From positions 1 to 26,618 of the IMG/VR virus record IMGVR_UViG_3300036852_000036: a stretch of 26,618 bases of DNA; one strand, 5' to 3'. The notes under the pieces are model-generated. The model had not been told where the DNA came from and did not search any database. It saw nothing but the letters and a program-made list of their open reading frames with translations. This DNA comes from a virus. Both the position numbers and the translations under genes were made by a program. Below, piece by piece: positions 1 to 6,428 of the stretch (the stretch's first letter is position 1; the number at the start of each line of letters is the position of its first letter).

Positions 1-129
1 GATGAGACTGACCAGCGGCTGCGCGAGGCTCTAATCAAAAGAGGGGTGAAGCTGTATGATGCCCAACCGATCGACGCGGGCACTTTCGAACTTGGCCAAC
101 ATCCGTCAGAGCAAAGAGGACAAAGTTAA
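1..129 (+). CDS. 3' end of an unidentified plus-strand gene (partial)
   Basis: The first 42 codons of the window read open on the plus strand and end with TAA at 127-129. That stop overlaps the ATG of the next gene as TAATG, which suggests the two are co-transcribed and translationally coupled. The visible C-terminus is hydrophilic, begins DETDQRLREALIKRG and ends in a Gln/Ser-rich tail. I recognise no domain in it, and the start lies outside the window. Support is the open frame, the stop-start overlap and the sharing of strand with the two genes that follow. The product is unknown. Confidence 0.6.
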   Translation, partial: DETDQRLREALIKRGVKLYDAQPIDAGTFELGQHPSEQRGQS

Positions 130-731
130 TGATAGCAGGCCATGAGGCACCGTGCCCGAAGTGTGGAGCGCCAACGGGCGGAGCGTGTCATTCCGCAAGC
201 GGCCGCGGCGTTCCCCCGCATAAAGAACGGCTAGACCTTGCCGGAACTCCTCATCGAAGCAAAGGAAAAAGCGCCTGTCAGAAGTGGCTAGAAGATCACG
301 CGGGCTATGACAGGGATGATTGTCTGATCTGGCCGTTCTCTGACACTAGAGGATATGGGCATTTTAAGTGCAACGGCGTGAGATTCTACGCCCATCGCTA
401 TATGTGCACGCTTATCCATGGGGAGCCGCCATCGGACAAGCATCAAGCTTCTCACTCTTGCGGTAAGGGCCACGAGAAATGCGTCCACCCGCGCCACATC
501 TCATGGAAGACGCCATCTGGCAACCAACTCGACCGCCGCTTTCACGGGACGACGAAGCGCAACAAATATGGGCCGATGGGAAGGATTACGATAGCTCAAG
601 CTGAGGAAATGAGGCGGTTAAGCTTGCACAAAACTCAAGACGAGTTGGCTGGGATGTTCGACACCTCTAGAGGCAATGTCCAGTTCATTTTGAACGGTCA
701 AACTAAACGGACGGGCCAAACACCGTCCTGA
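129..731 (+). CDS. zinc-ribbon / HNH endonuclease / HTH protein
   Basis: This 200-aa protein appears to be a site-specific DNA endonuclease with three parts. Residues 8-35 form a small zinc-ribbon-like motif (C9, C12, C20, H31) of a kind seen in phage proteins. Residues about 60-140 resemble the HNH_3 fold: H89 in a YAHRYMC context, then H109-C111, C118, H120, P121, H123, W126, N132 and D135. Residues about 152-190 look like a helix-turn-helix (ITIAQAEEMRRL..., TQDELAGMF..., SRGNVQFIL), which would give the enzyme target selection. The start is the ATG overlapping the upstream TAA; an AGAGG motif lies about 9 nt before it. Free-standing HNH proteins of this kind in phages are usually homing-type nucleases or packaging aids. 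Which applies here cannot be told from sequence. It lies on the strand opposite the structural genes. Confidence 0.75.
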   Translation: MIAGHEAPCPKCGAPTGGACHSASGRGVPPHKERLDLAGTPHRSKGKSACQKWLEDHAGYDRDDCLIWPFSDTRGYGHFKCNGVRFYAHRYMCTLIHGEPPSDKHQASHSCGKGHEKCVHPRHISWKTPSGNQLDRRFHGTTKRNKYGPMGRITIAQAEEMRRLSLHKTQDELAGMFDTSRGNVQFILNGQTKRTGQTPS

Positions 732-761
732 TTGTCCCCAATATCCCGCCGTCAAGACCTA

Positions 762-770
762 TGCTACAAT
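762..770 (+). promoter_or_regulatory. possible extended -10 promoter element
   Basis: TGCTACAAT matches an extended -10 (TGn followed by a TATAAT-like hexamer with one mismatch). It lies 22 bp before the ATG of the 129-aa gene. No convincing -35 sits at the right distance, so this rests on the extended -10 alone. Confidence 0.25.
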
Positions 771-792
771 AGATTCAAAGGATCCCCGAACG

Positions 793-1182
793 ATGACCAA
801 ATGGCAAACCCAAGGCGCGGCCGGCGGCGGCAACTATTGTAGCTCTACGCCGTCCGGAAACACCGGAGGGAACGCCGGCAGCCAACCGCCGGCCGAATTT
901 ACCACTGGCGGCAACGGAGGCGGCAGCAGGAGCGACGCAAGCCGTGGGCAGAACGCTCGCGCGAGCGTTGGAGCGATCATATCAGCTGCTATGGCTGCCG
1001 CCGAGAAAGCCAAGGGAGCAAACCACATCCACATTGCATGGACGGCATTAAAGGTGATCGTCACGACGCATATTGACGGCGTTGACGCAGCCTGGATCGA
1101 AATGGACAGCGAACAGCTCGACGAGCTGATCCGGCTGGCAAAGCTCGCCCGTTCAGGGATGACGGGAAGCAAACCCGACTGA
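793..1182 (+). CDS. hypothetical 129-aa protein
   Basis: No family recognised. Residues 1-55 are Gly/Asn/Ser/Thr-rich and look disordered. Residues 60-125 look folded and helical, ending with an acidic-amphipathic stretch (MDSEQLDELIRLAKLARSG). The ATG is preceded by AAAGGATCC at 777-785, a reasonable ribosome binding site. The same AAAGGATCC recurs at 1182-1190, just after this gene's stop. A long minus-strand frame (834-1475) crosses the whole gene in antisense. I favour this plus-strand gene as the real coding sequence for 834-1182, because it has an RBS and a protein-like composition, whereas the antisense frame loses tail-protein character at about 1200. Confidence 0.6.
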   Translation: MTKWQTQGAAGGGNYCSSTPSGNTGGNAGSQPPAEFTTGGNGGGSRSDASRGQNARASVGAIISAAMAAAEKAKGANHIHIAWTALKVIVTTHIDGVDAAWIEMDSEQLDELIRLAKLARSGMTGSKPD

Positions 1183-1475
1183 AAGGATCCACGTGAGTTG
1201 TTGGTTCCCCATAAAACGTCTGAAGACGACGCGGTAGAATTCCAGGAGAAGTTGCTATTCAGGGTTACGACAGTTGAGCTGGTAAACCCGGAGATGGTCG
1301 CGTTTTTAAAATTGCTTCCATCCCACACGGAGATCATTTTGCCGTTATCGCCCGAGACAAAGATGCCAGTGCTTACAGTCAGAGTAGGAGATCCGGACGA
1401 AACGGTGATGTTGACTGTTTGTCGTTGAGCATCACCGACGCCGCCAAAGTCTGAAACGAGGTTTTTGGTTGGCAT
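834..1475 (-). pseudogene. truncated tail-spike/pectate-lyase-type protein; only the N-terminal ~91 codons look genuine
   Basis: The frame starts with ATG directly after the TAA of the SGNH-like gene. Residues 1-91 read as the N-terminal part of phage tail spikes and pectate-lyase-fold proteins: a KNLVSDFGGVGDAQ motif resembling the usual DFGAVGDG element, then Thr/Ser-rich beta-strands and a WGT motif (residues 89-91, about 1203-1209) that normally precedes the right-handed beta-helix. After that the reading is Ser/Arg/Pro-rich and lies antisense to the 129-aa plus-strand gene. This looks like readthrough into unrelated DNA. I infer that the original gene lost its beta-helix and C-terminus by recombination near 1195-1205. 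The remaining 213-aa frame may still be translated, but enzymatic or receptor-binding function is doubtful. Confidence 0.55.
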
Positions 1476-2087
1476 TTAGCGCCTGCTACTCCATAGGAGT
1501 CTACCGCCGGGACCGATGCTATCCATGACCGGCGCGAAATACGAATAGAGGATGGCCTGTCCCGCATCCGTCAGATGGCCGCCCGGTTCGAAATAAGTCA
1601 GATCGTCGCGCGTCGCGTCGTTGCCGAGGATGGGGTCACTCGCAACGTCAGCCACAGCCGTGCAGTGCGTCCCTACCCATGATCGGATCAGCGGATCTTG
1701 CGCGGCGCGATTGATATTGGATTGCGCGCTGCTCGCATACGACGTGATGCACACCACCATAAAGCCCGCTGCAATGTAGGTATCGAGAAACGGCGTGATG
1801 TGGGCTGCCCAAGCATTCGCGTCGTTGCCGAACAATGAAAGGTAATCGGCAGGGAGGTAAGCCCATGGCCGTATCGTAACGATGTTGACGGCCCCAATTC
1901 GTTTGGCCGCAAGTACCGTGGCTTGATCGGATATCCACTCCTCCGGCCCCGTATTGAAACGGGTCGTTAAGTCAGTCGGAACAGCAGCGCCCGCCTCGTA
2001 TAACCCTACATAGCCATGAGCGAAGTCGCTGCCGCCGCTGTTCATCTCCTGGCTATTGCCATGAGCCTGCCAAAGTCTATTCACCAC
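1476..2087 (-). CDS. SGNH/GDSL-hydrolase-like tail-associated protein
   Basis: This 203-aa protein carries features of SGNH hydrolases (esterases/deacetylases), which phages often place in tail tips to trim host surface polysaccharide. The clearest is the C-terminal block V, with GGHLTDAGQAIL and H171 as the putative catalytic histidine; E167 or D162 would be its partner. A central alternation of strands and helices (VNIVTIRPWAYL, GFMVVCITSYA) fits the flavodoxin-like fold. Block I is weak: GNSQ at residues 10-13 stands where GDS is expected. The start is one of two consecutive GTG codons (2087 or 2084), bounded by an in-frame TAA just upstream, so a shortened N-terminus is possible. It follows the glycine-rich tail gene by 8 bp. 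The alternative is a fold relative lacking activity. Confidence 0.55.
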   Translation of the reverse strand: MVNRLWQAHGNSQEMNSGGSDFAHGYVGLYEAGAAVPTDLTTRFNTGPEEWISDQATVLAAKRIGAVNIVTIRPWAYLPADYLSLFGNDANAWAAHITPFLDTYIAAGFMVVCITSYASSAQSNINRAAQDPLIRSWVGTHCTAVADVASDPILGNDATRDDLTYFEPGGHLTDAGQAILYSYFAPVMDSIGPGGRLLWSSRR

Positions 2088-2095
2088 TTATGAGC

Positions 2096-3511
2096 CTATG
2101 GTGTATACGTAATTACGATGATGCCCTGAGCGCCGGCGGCACCAGCGCTACCGGCGGTAGTCGCCACACTGCCGCCACCGCCTCCCCCTCCGCCTCCGTA
2201 AAGACCGCCGGGTCCACCCGCTCCAGGACTTGCTGAGACACCGCTTGGAGAGCCACCGCCACCGCCGCCCGCACCGTGGGTAGCGTCCCATTCTTTGCCA
2301 GCGCCACCCGTGCCGCCAACATGCGCGGTATTATCTGAGCCGCCTCCGCCTCCGCCTCCGCCGGGGCCACTAGCCCCAGTTCCTGCAGTTGGCGTTGAAC
2401 CAGATGCGCCTGAACTCGCTCCGCCCGCACCACCTGATGTGCCATCGCTGCCTGCACCGCCAGCACCGCCCGTGCCGCCGCTCGGTGCAGAGCCCGCGGT
2501 CGCGCTACCCGCTCCCGCACCGCCACCGCCGCCACCGGCTCCGCCCGCCGCCGATGGACCACCTGCTCGACCAACTCCGCTTGGAGCGCCAGCACCGCCG
2601 CCGGCCGCCGACGCGCGATTGCCGCCAGCATTGGAGCCACCAGCACCACCGCTATTCTTGGTTGTTCCGATTCCGGATGCAGAATCTCCGCCGGCACCGC
2701 CTGTACCGCCGGTGCCGCCTGCACCGCCCCACAACCCTTTAACACCGCCCTTTGCACCAACAGATGATGCAGCGAGCGAAGCACCATTAAACCATGTGTC
2801 ACCGCCGTCTACGCCATCCGCCTGATAAGCACCTGCCGTGCCAGCAGCACCTATTTGAATTGTAGCGCTACCACTCGGAGTAAGTGTCAGATTGGTAATT
2901 TTTGAATACGCGCCACCACCACCGCCGCCGCCGCCAAGGTTTCCGTTGGCACCGCCACCGCCGCCCGATCCGCCGCCGCCGCCGCCAATGACTTCGATTG
3001 TGTTGTTGGCGCTGTTCCAGTCCGCAGGGACAGACCACGACGTTCCGCTAGTCAGGAAGATAACTTGCGTGCCACCGCCTGCACCGCTGTAAGTCAGCGT
3101 CACCGCTTGACCGGTCAGGGTGAGGGCCCCGACGTCAGAGGCAATATTGCGATTGTAAAGCAAGCCAGCTGCTACGCCCGTTTCGGTAAACGCCCCAACA
3201 TCAGCAACCAGACTATAGTTGTGCACTGGTGCCATATCGGAGCCATTAAGCGCGAATGTGCCAGTGTTGGCAGCTATGGTCTTAGATCCAGATGGCGCAG
3301 TTAGACCAACATCTTGGCCCGTGAGAGTGAAGGCCCCGACAGCAGCGGCCAAGGCAAGCCGGCTGTACACCAGGCCAGCGTCATCCCCCGTAAGAGTGAA
3401 GGTGCCTTTTGAGGCCGTGATGACTCCAGGGATGATAGGGTCGCCGACCTTCCCGCCGCTGCCCAACCGACCGAACCCGCGCCCTAGCTCTCCCAACCGA
3501 CCAAATGCCAT
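2096..3511 (-). CDS. glycine-rich phage tail fibre-like protein
   Basis: A 471-aa structural protein. Residues 1-30 are Gly/Arg-rich. Residues 36-139 hold five imperfect repeats of 22-25 residues, each with a core like GAFTLTGQDVGL (starting near residues 36, 59, 84, 106 and 128). Residues 148-245 resemble the glycine-rich tail domain: VIFLTSGTSWSVP, then an EVIGGGGGG turn and a GDTWFNG element. Residues 250-460 are extremely Gly/Ala/Ser-rich, and the protein ends with a beta-strand (GIIVITYTP). This layout is common in adhesin-like tail proteins of alphaproteobacterial phages, where the glycine-rich sandwich carries the host-binding surface. Its place between a small virion protein and an SGNH-like protein fits a tail-tip role. 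The GGN-rich coding produces long proline-rich frames on the other strand, which are artefacts. Confidence 0.75.
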   Translation of the reverse strand: MAFGRLGELGRGFGRLGSGGKVGDPIIPGVITASKGTFTLTGDDAGLVYSRLALAAAVGAFTLTGQDVGLTAPSGSKTIAANTGTFALNGSDMAPVHNYSLVADVGAFTETGVAAGLLYNRNIASDVGALTLTGQAVTLTYSGAGGGTQVIFLTSGTSWSVPADWNSANNTIEVIGGGGGGSGGGGGANGNLGGGGGGGGAYSKITNLTLTPSGSATIQIGAAGTAGAYQADGVDGGDTWFNGASLAASSVGAKGGVKGLWGGAGGTGGTGGAGGDSASGIGTTKNSGGAGGSNAGGNRASAAGGGAGAPSGVGRAGGPSAAGGAGGGGGGAGAGSATAGSAPSGGTGGAGGAGSDGTSGGAGGASSGASGSTPTAGTGASGPGGGGGGGGSDNTAHVGGTGGAGKEWDATHGAGGGGGGSPSGVSASPGAGGPGGLYGGGGGGGGGSVATTAGSAGAAGAQGIIVITYTP

Positions 3512-3514
3512 GGC

Positions 3515-3922
3515 TTAGGCGATCGTCAGAACGCCATTGGTGCCGTCAAAATCTATAGTGAACGTTTCACCGTTCGCCATGGTGACGGCAGAGCCATAGT
3601 CCCACCAACCGATCAACTCCTTATTGGTCGCCGTATCGTTGTAGAGCACGACATAACGGAAAGTGGCGACCGCGCCCGAGGCTGTCAGAACAAGATCTGT
3701 CAGCGTCAACTTATAGGTGCCTGATGATTGCGCCGACGCGGAAGTGGTGACGGTGCGGGCAGAGAGGTTCGTGTAGCTGATTTCAGTGATGTTCGACAGT
3801 TGCGTGTTGGTATTGACCGGCACCGTATTCGTTAGCGCTATCTTGAGAGAGTCCGAGCCCAGATTATGGACCTTCTCGGCCACGGCCTCGACAAACGAGT
3901 TGAACTTGTTGAATGTAGCCAC
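3515..3922 (-). CDS. small phage virion protein (hypothetical structural)
   Basis: A 135-aa beta-rich protein starting MATFNKFNSFVEAVAEKVHNLGSD, an N-terminus I associate with a widespread family of small phage structural proteins of unknown role. The rest alternates Thr/Ser strands with an FRYVVLYND segment and ends in GTNGVLTIA, typical of decoration or tail-associated proteins. The start is GTG at 3922, preceded by a good GGAAAGGA site about 8 nt upstream. It is the first gene after the terminator at 3949-3972, so it opens the final tail block and needs readthrough or its own promoter. Confidence 0.65.
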   Translation of the reverse strand: MATFNKFNSFVEAVAEKVHNLGSDSLKIALTNTVPVNTNTQLSNITEISYTNLSARTVTTSASAQSSGTYKLTLTDLVLTASGAVATFRYVVLYNDTATNKELIGWWDYGSAVTMANGETFTIDFDGTNGVLTIA

Positions 3923-3948
3923 TTTGGTATCCTTTCCGAGGGTTAAAG

Positions 3949-3972
3949 AAAAAGGCCCGCGTGAGCGGGCCT
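3949..3972 (-). terminator. rho-independent terminator after the DUF4406 gene
   Basis: Read on the minus strand, a perfect 8-bp stem (AGGCCCGC paired with GCGGGCCT) closes a 4-nt TCAC loop. A run of T follows (TTTTTC when overlap with the stem is counted). It lies 24 bp past the DUF4406 stop and 26 bp before the next gene's start. Confidence 0.85.
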
Positions 3973-3996
3973 GTGCAGGTCAGTGGTGGTGAGGTT

Positions 3997-4278
3997 TTAT
4001 AAGTAGATGATTTTCAATTTGAGATACTTCGCCAGCATCCATTCAATGCGAGCGCCGCCGCTACGCCACCAACCCGGCAACATCGCAATCGCGTCAGCTT
4101 CTTCACATAGCCACGTCAGAAGATAGGCCATGATCTTGCGGAGTGGCCTGCCTTCCTGGTTGGCGGCTGCGGGATTGAAAACGGTCCAACCTTCCATGCG
4201 GAGTTTGTCGGCGGCTTTCGCGAATGTCTCGGCGTAGTTTTCGACGCCGCGGATGCGGCCGGCGAGGTAGACGTTCAT
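3997..4278 (-). CDS. DUF4406 (nucleoside deoxyribosyltransferase-like) protein
   Basis: A 93-aa protein with the DUF4406 pattern. It starts MNVYLAGRIRGVENY, has a helix (FAKAADKLRMEGWTVFNPA), then CEEADAIAMLPGWWRSGGARIEW and a terminal strand (LKIIYL). The family has the Rossmann-like fold of nucleoside 2-deoxyribosyltransferases. Phage members are presumed to bind or process nucleotides, but no specific reaction is established for them. I placed the start at the ATG at 4278, which overlaps the upstream microprotein's stop as ATGA, rather than at the more distant in-frame start at 4311. It is the last gene before a strong terminator and closes the metallophosphoesterase/endonuclease cassette. 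Confidence 0.8.
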   Translation of the reverse strand: MNVYLAGRIRGVENYAETFAKAADKLRMEGWTVFNPAAANQEGRPLRKIMAYLLTWLCEEADAIAMLPGWWRSGGARIEWMLAKYLKLKIIYL

Positions 4279-4439
4279 ATTACGTTCCCGCCGGACGATC
4301 CGAACATCCAATCATCCATTTCGCATTCATCCATGAAGTCAAATTCTTCGGCATCAATCATGAACGGACGGCGCCTATTGCGGCGATGGGATGGAGAGCG
4401 GGGCCTCTTCCGTCGAAACTCGCGCCCCCTGCAAACCAT
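4275..4439 (-). CDS. 54-aa charge-segregated microprotein
   Basis: A short frame that exactly fills the gap between two recognisable genes. Its ATG overlaps the endonuclease stop as TGATG and its TGA overlaps the DUF4406 ATG as ATGA. A GGGGTG element lies just before the start. Residues 1-26 are strongly basic (MVCRGREFRRKRPRS, then HRRNRRRPF). Residues 27-46 are strongly acidic and Met-rich (MIDAEEFDFMDE, then MDDWMF). I recognise no family. The basic half could bind nucleic acid and the acidic half could mimic DNA or bind a partner, but this is speculation. Support is the double overlap and the sharp charge split. An internal ATG at 4361 could give a 28-aa acidic version. Confidence 0.6.
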   Translation of the reverse strand: MVCRGREFRRKRPRSPSHRRNRRRPFMIDAEEFDFMDECEMDDWMFGSSGGNVI

Positions 4440-4984
4440 CAGTCACCCCGTAAGTATTTCCAGACGACTTCCCATTGCTCGGGGGTCTCCCCGAGAATGC
4501 CGATCGAGATATTGCAAGGTGTGCAGAGCAGACCGCGAACGCGCCCCGTAGAATGACAATGATCGACCGCAAGCTTGCCGTGTTTGCCGACACGGCCGGG
4601 AACCTTACAGATAGCGCAGACGCCGCCCTGTGAGGCATACATCGCGTCCCAGTCTGCTTGGGTCATCCCGTATTTGCGTTCGAGGTGTCGTTTCTTCGAG
4701 TAGGCAGCCTTTTTCGCCTTGTACTCGTCCGACATCTCTCGATACGGCTTTTTAGGATAGGCTTTGATTTTGTCTTGGTTGTTCTTTACCCAAGACCTCG
4801 CATACGCAAGCCGCTTCTCCCTGTTCCGAGATACCCAATCCATCGCGTCGGCGGTATGACACGTCTTGCAACGAGAGCGCTCTTTACCGCGCTGAAGGGG
4901 GAAATCTGAACGAGGTTTGGATGATTTGCACTTGCTACAAATCTTGGTTTCGCAAGCCAAACGGTATAAAAGCTCTGTAGCCAT
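4439..4984 (-). CDS. endonuclease VII-type HNH nuclease
   Basis: A 181-aa protein with two parts. The N-terminal zinc-finger region has C16-C19 and C39-C42, followed by a Lys/Arg-rich helical linker (residues 50-105). The C-terminal recombination endonuclease VII fold has C123-C126, the catalytic-region DHCH (D141-H144) and C154-C157 followed by N158. T4 endonuclease VII resolves branched DNA before packaging; phage relatives of this size are either resolvases or free-standing HNH nucleases. I chose ATG 4984 because GGAGG lies about 6 nt upstream; the TTG at 4999 is less likely. Its stop overlaps the next microprotein's start. No dedicated Holliday junction resolvase is seen elsewhere in the window, so it may fill that role. 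Confidence 0.85.
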   Translation of the reverse strand: MATELLYRLACETKICSKCKSSKPRSDFPLQRGKERSRCKTCHTADAMDWVSRNREKRLAYARSWVKNNQDKIKAYPKKPYREMSDEYKAKKAAYSKKRHLERKYGMTQADWDAMYASQGGVCAICKVPGRVGKHGKLAVDHCHSTGRVRGLLCTPCNISIGILGETPEQWEVVWKYLRGD

Positions 4985-5050
4985 TCTAGCCTCCGACAAG
5001 GTTGGTCTGGTCAGAAGCGGCGCGCTGTTACCAGCAACGCGCTGCTTCGC

Positions 5051-5992
5051 TTAACACCTTATCAGACTCCCGCGAAATTGCACGTGTTTGTCGTCCCATT
5101 TTGTCACGAGTTCGGGATACATAAGACGACCATCCCGATAAGTGAGAACCGCAAAACCAGACCGCCAATCGAGCGCAGAATCTTCTGTATACGAGAAGGC
5201 CCTGTGCTGTTTATCGGCCACGCAGCCAGTATCAACCCCATAGCGATCCCCACGATAATCAGACACAGGGATAACCTTTTGGCTATGCAGATGGCCCGTA
5301 ACCATATGGACACCAGCATTTAAAGTATTTGCCCTTGGGGCGCCCTGCCCAGACTTCCAACGATGCTTCACCATCGTTGCGCCGCCCTCGATGCCCTCGT
5401 TGATGAAGCAGGACATTGCTTTCTGCCAAACGCCGGAGAAGTGATCGGCCAGATGCACGCCCTTAACGCCGCGCATTTGCGGGACCGAGTTGGCGAACGT
5501 AGCCTCCCACCTAGCGTCGTGATTTCCAAGGGTCCAGATTTTGTACGCGCCGCGCTTACAAGCTTGCACGATATCGTTGAGGTGATCTTGGACCGCCTCG
5601 ATTTCCTCCTGTGGATCTGGCGCTTTCTCCCAATTCTGGGGATGTCGGCTGATCCTCGGAAAGTCCATCACATCGCCGTTGAGGATGACGGCACTTGGCT
5701 TAATATCGTCTACGAACTTCTTGAATGCTCGAAGGCAAGTGGATGGTTCACCGGGCCAGATATGGAAGTCAGAACCAATCAGCGCAGTTCCGTTGCGGAT
5801 TTCTAGTGGAAGTCTTCCAGGAAAATTGACCGCTTGTTTCGTCGGCGCCGTGATGAAATCATACCTAGAAAGCCTTGCCCTGCGCTTATAGATCGCCCTC
5901 TCGCTGCATCCTAACTGCCTTGCCGCTTCTGTTGCTCCGAGTGTCTGGAATAGCCGAACGAACTCTTCATCAGAGCAGGCTTTGGCTCCCAC
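5051..5992 (-). CDS. HTH-fused metallophosphoesterase (calcineurin-like)
   Basis: A 313-aa protein. Residues 8-42 form a helix-turn-helix (DEEFVRLFQTL, ATEAARQLGCSERAIYKRRAR). Residues 68-300 are a calcineurin-like phosphoesterase with every metal-binding motif present: SDFH (D75, H77), GDVMD (D107, D110), GNHD (N157, H158, D159), H210, and GHLH (H234, H236). The family hydrolyses phosphomonoesters, phosphodiesters or nucleotides using two metal ions. The HTH suggests a DNA substrate or DNA targeting. The start is GTG at 5992, directly after the TAG of the upstream gene, with GGGAGG about 7 nt before it. The substrate is unknown; a DNA-repair nuclease of the Mre11/SbcD type is one possibility, but the accessory domains of that family are absent. 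Confidence 0.85.
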   Translation of the reverse strand: MGAKACSDEEFVRLFQTLGATEAARQLGCSERAIYKRRARLSRYDFITAPTKQAVNFPGRLPLEIRNGTALIGSDFHIWPGEPSTCLRAFKKFVDDIKPSAVILNGDVMDFPRISRHPQNWEKAPDPQEEIEAVQDHLNDIVQACKRGAYKIWTLGNHDARWEATFANSVPQMRGVKGVHLADHFSGVWQKAMSCFINEGIEGGATMVKHRWKSGQGAPRANTLNAGVHMVTGHLHSQKVIPVSDYRGDRYGVDTGCVADKQHRAFSYTEDSALDWRSGFAVLTYRDGRLMYPELVTKWDDKHVQFRGSLIRC

Positions 5993-6427
5993 CTAGACAC
6001 CTCCCGCCTGAACGAAGCAGAAGACCGAGCCACCAGAACTCAGAAACACGACGCTGTGCCCGGTTGGGTTGACCCGGTCCCACTTCAGCTTGCGATCGGG
6101 GATCTCTACTTCAGTCCCGACAGGGACCGGAGGGCGGCCATCCACCTCGCGGTCATCGGTAATCTTGCAATAGGCCCTGCCGTCCTTGGCGTAGTAGTCA
6201 TCACACCAATACGCATCTGCCTTGCCACAACACGATGCTGTGGGATTATCCGGCTGCATCAAGCCTGCGTACCATTGATCAAGTTCTGGGTGGTCGTGGT
6301 CGTGAGCCCTAACTGGCAACGCAATCAGAACAAGGCCAACAACAATCAAAGGCCACGCGATCTTGCTTTGCGTGTTCTGGGTGGCGATGAACATTCCGAC
6401 GATGAAAAGAATGATGCCGAGGAACAT
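5993..6427 (-). CDS. exported cysteine-rich phage protein with N-terminal membrane segment
   Basis: A 144-aa protein. Residues 1-40 are hydrophobic (MFLGIILFIVGMFIATQ, then a second segment IAWPLIVVGLVLIALPVRA), which anchors it or acts as a signal peptide ending near A-H. The exported part begins HDHDHPELDQWYAGL and includes a motif I associate with a conserved Rhizobiales phage family (NPTASCCGKADAYWCDDYY), then PVGTEVEIPDRKLKWD and a terminal GSVFCFVQAGGV. Five cysteines in the exported part could form disulfides in the periplasm. Function is unknown. I chose ATG 6427 because it sits one base past the upstream stop (TGAAATG); the ORF extends further upstream only inside that neighbouring gene. 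Confidence 0.7.
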   Translation of the reverse strand: MFLGIILFIVGMFIATQNTQSKIAWPLIVVGLVLIALPVRAHDHDHPELDQWYAGLMQPDNPTASCCGKADAYWCDDYYAKDGRAYCKITDDREVDGRPPVPVGTEVEIPDRKLKWDRVNPTGHSVVFLSSGGSVFCFVQAGGV

Positions 6428-6428
6428 T

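Noticed and set aside
1183-1240. CRISPR, IS element or att site at the broken junction
   Set aside because: No inverted repeats, transposase, direct target duplications or repeat-spacer pattern were seen; only the 9-bp AAAGGATCC leader repeats, which fits ribosome sites.
1198-1428. 76-aa plus-strand frame
   Set aside because: It is antisense to the recognisable N-terminus of the truncated tail protein and has no ribosome site.
2295-2825. Proline-rich plus-strand frame of 176 aa
   Set aside because: It is the reverse complement of the GGN-rich tail gene; GGC/GGT codons read as CCN on the other strand.
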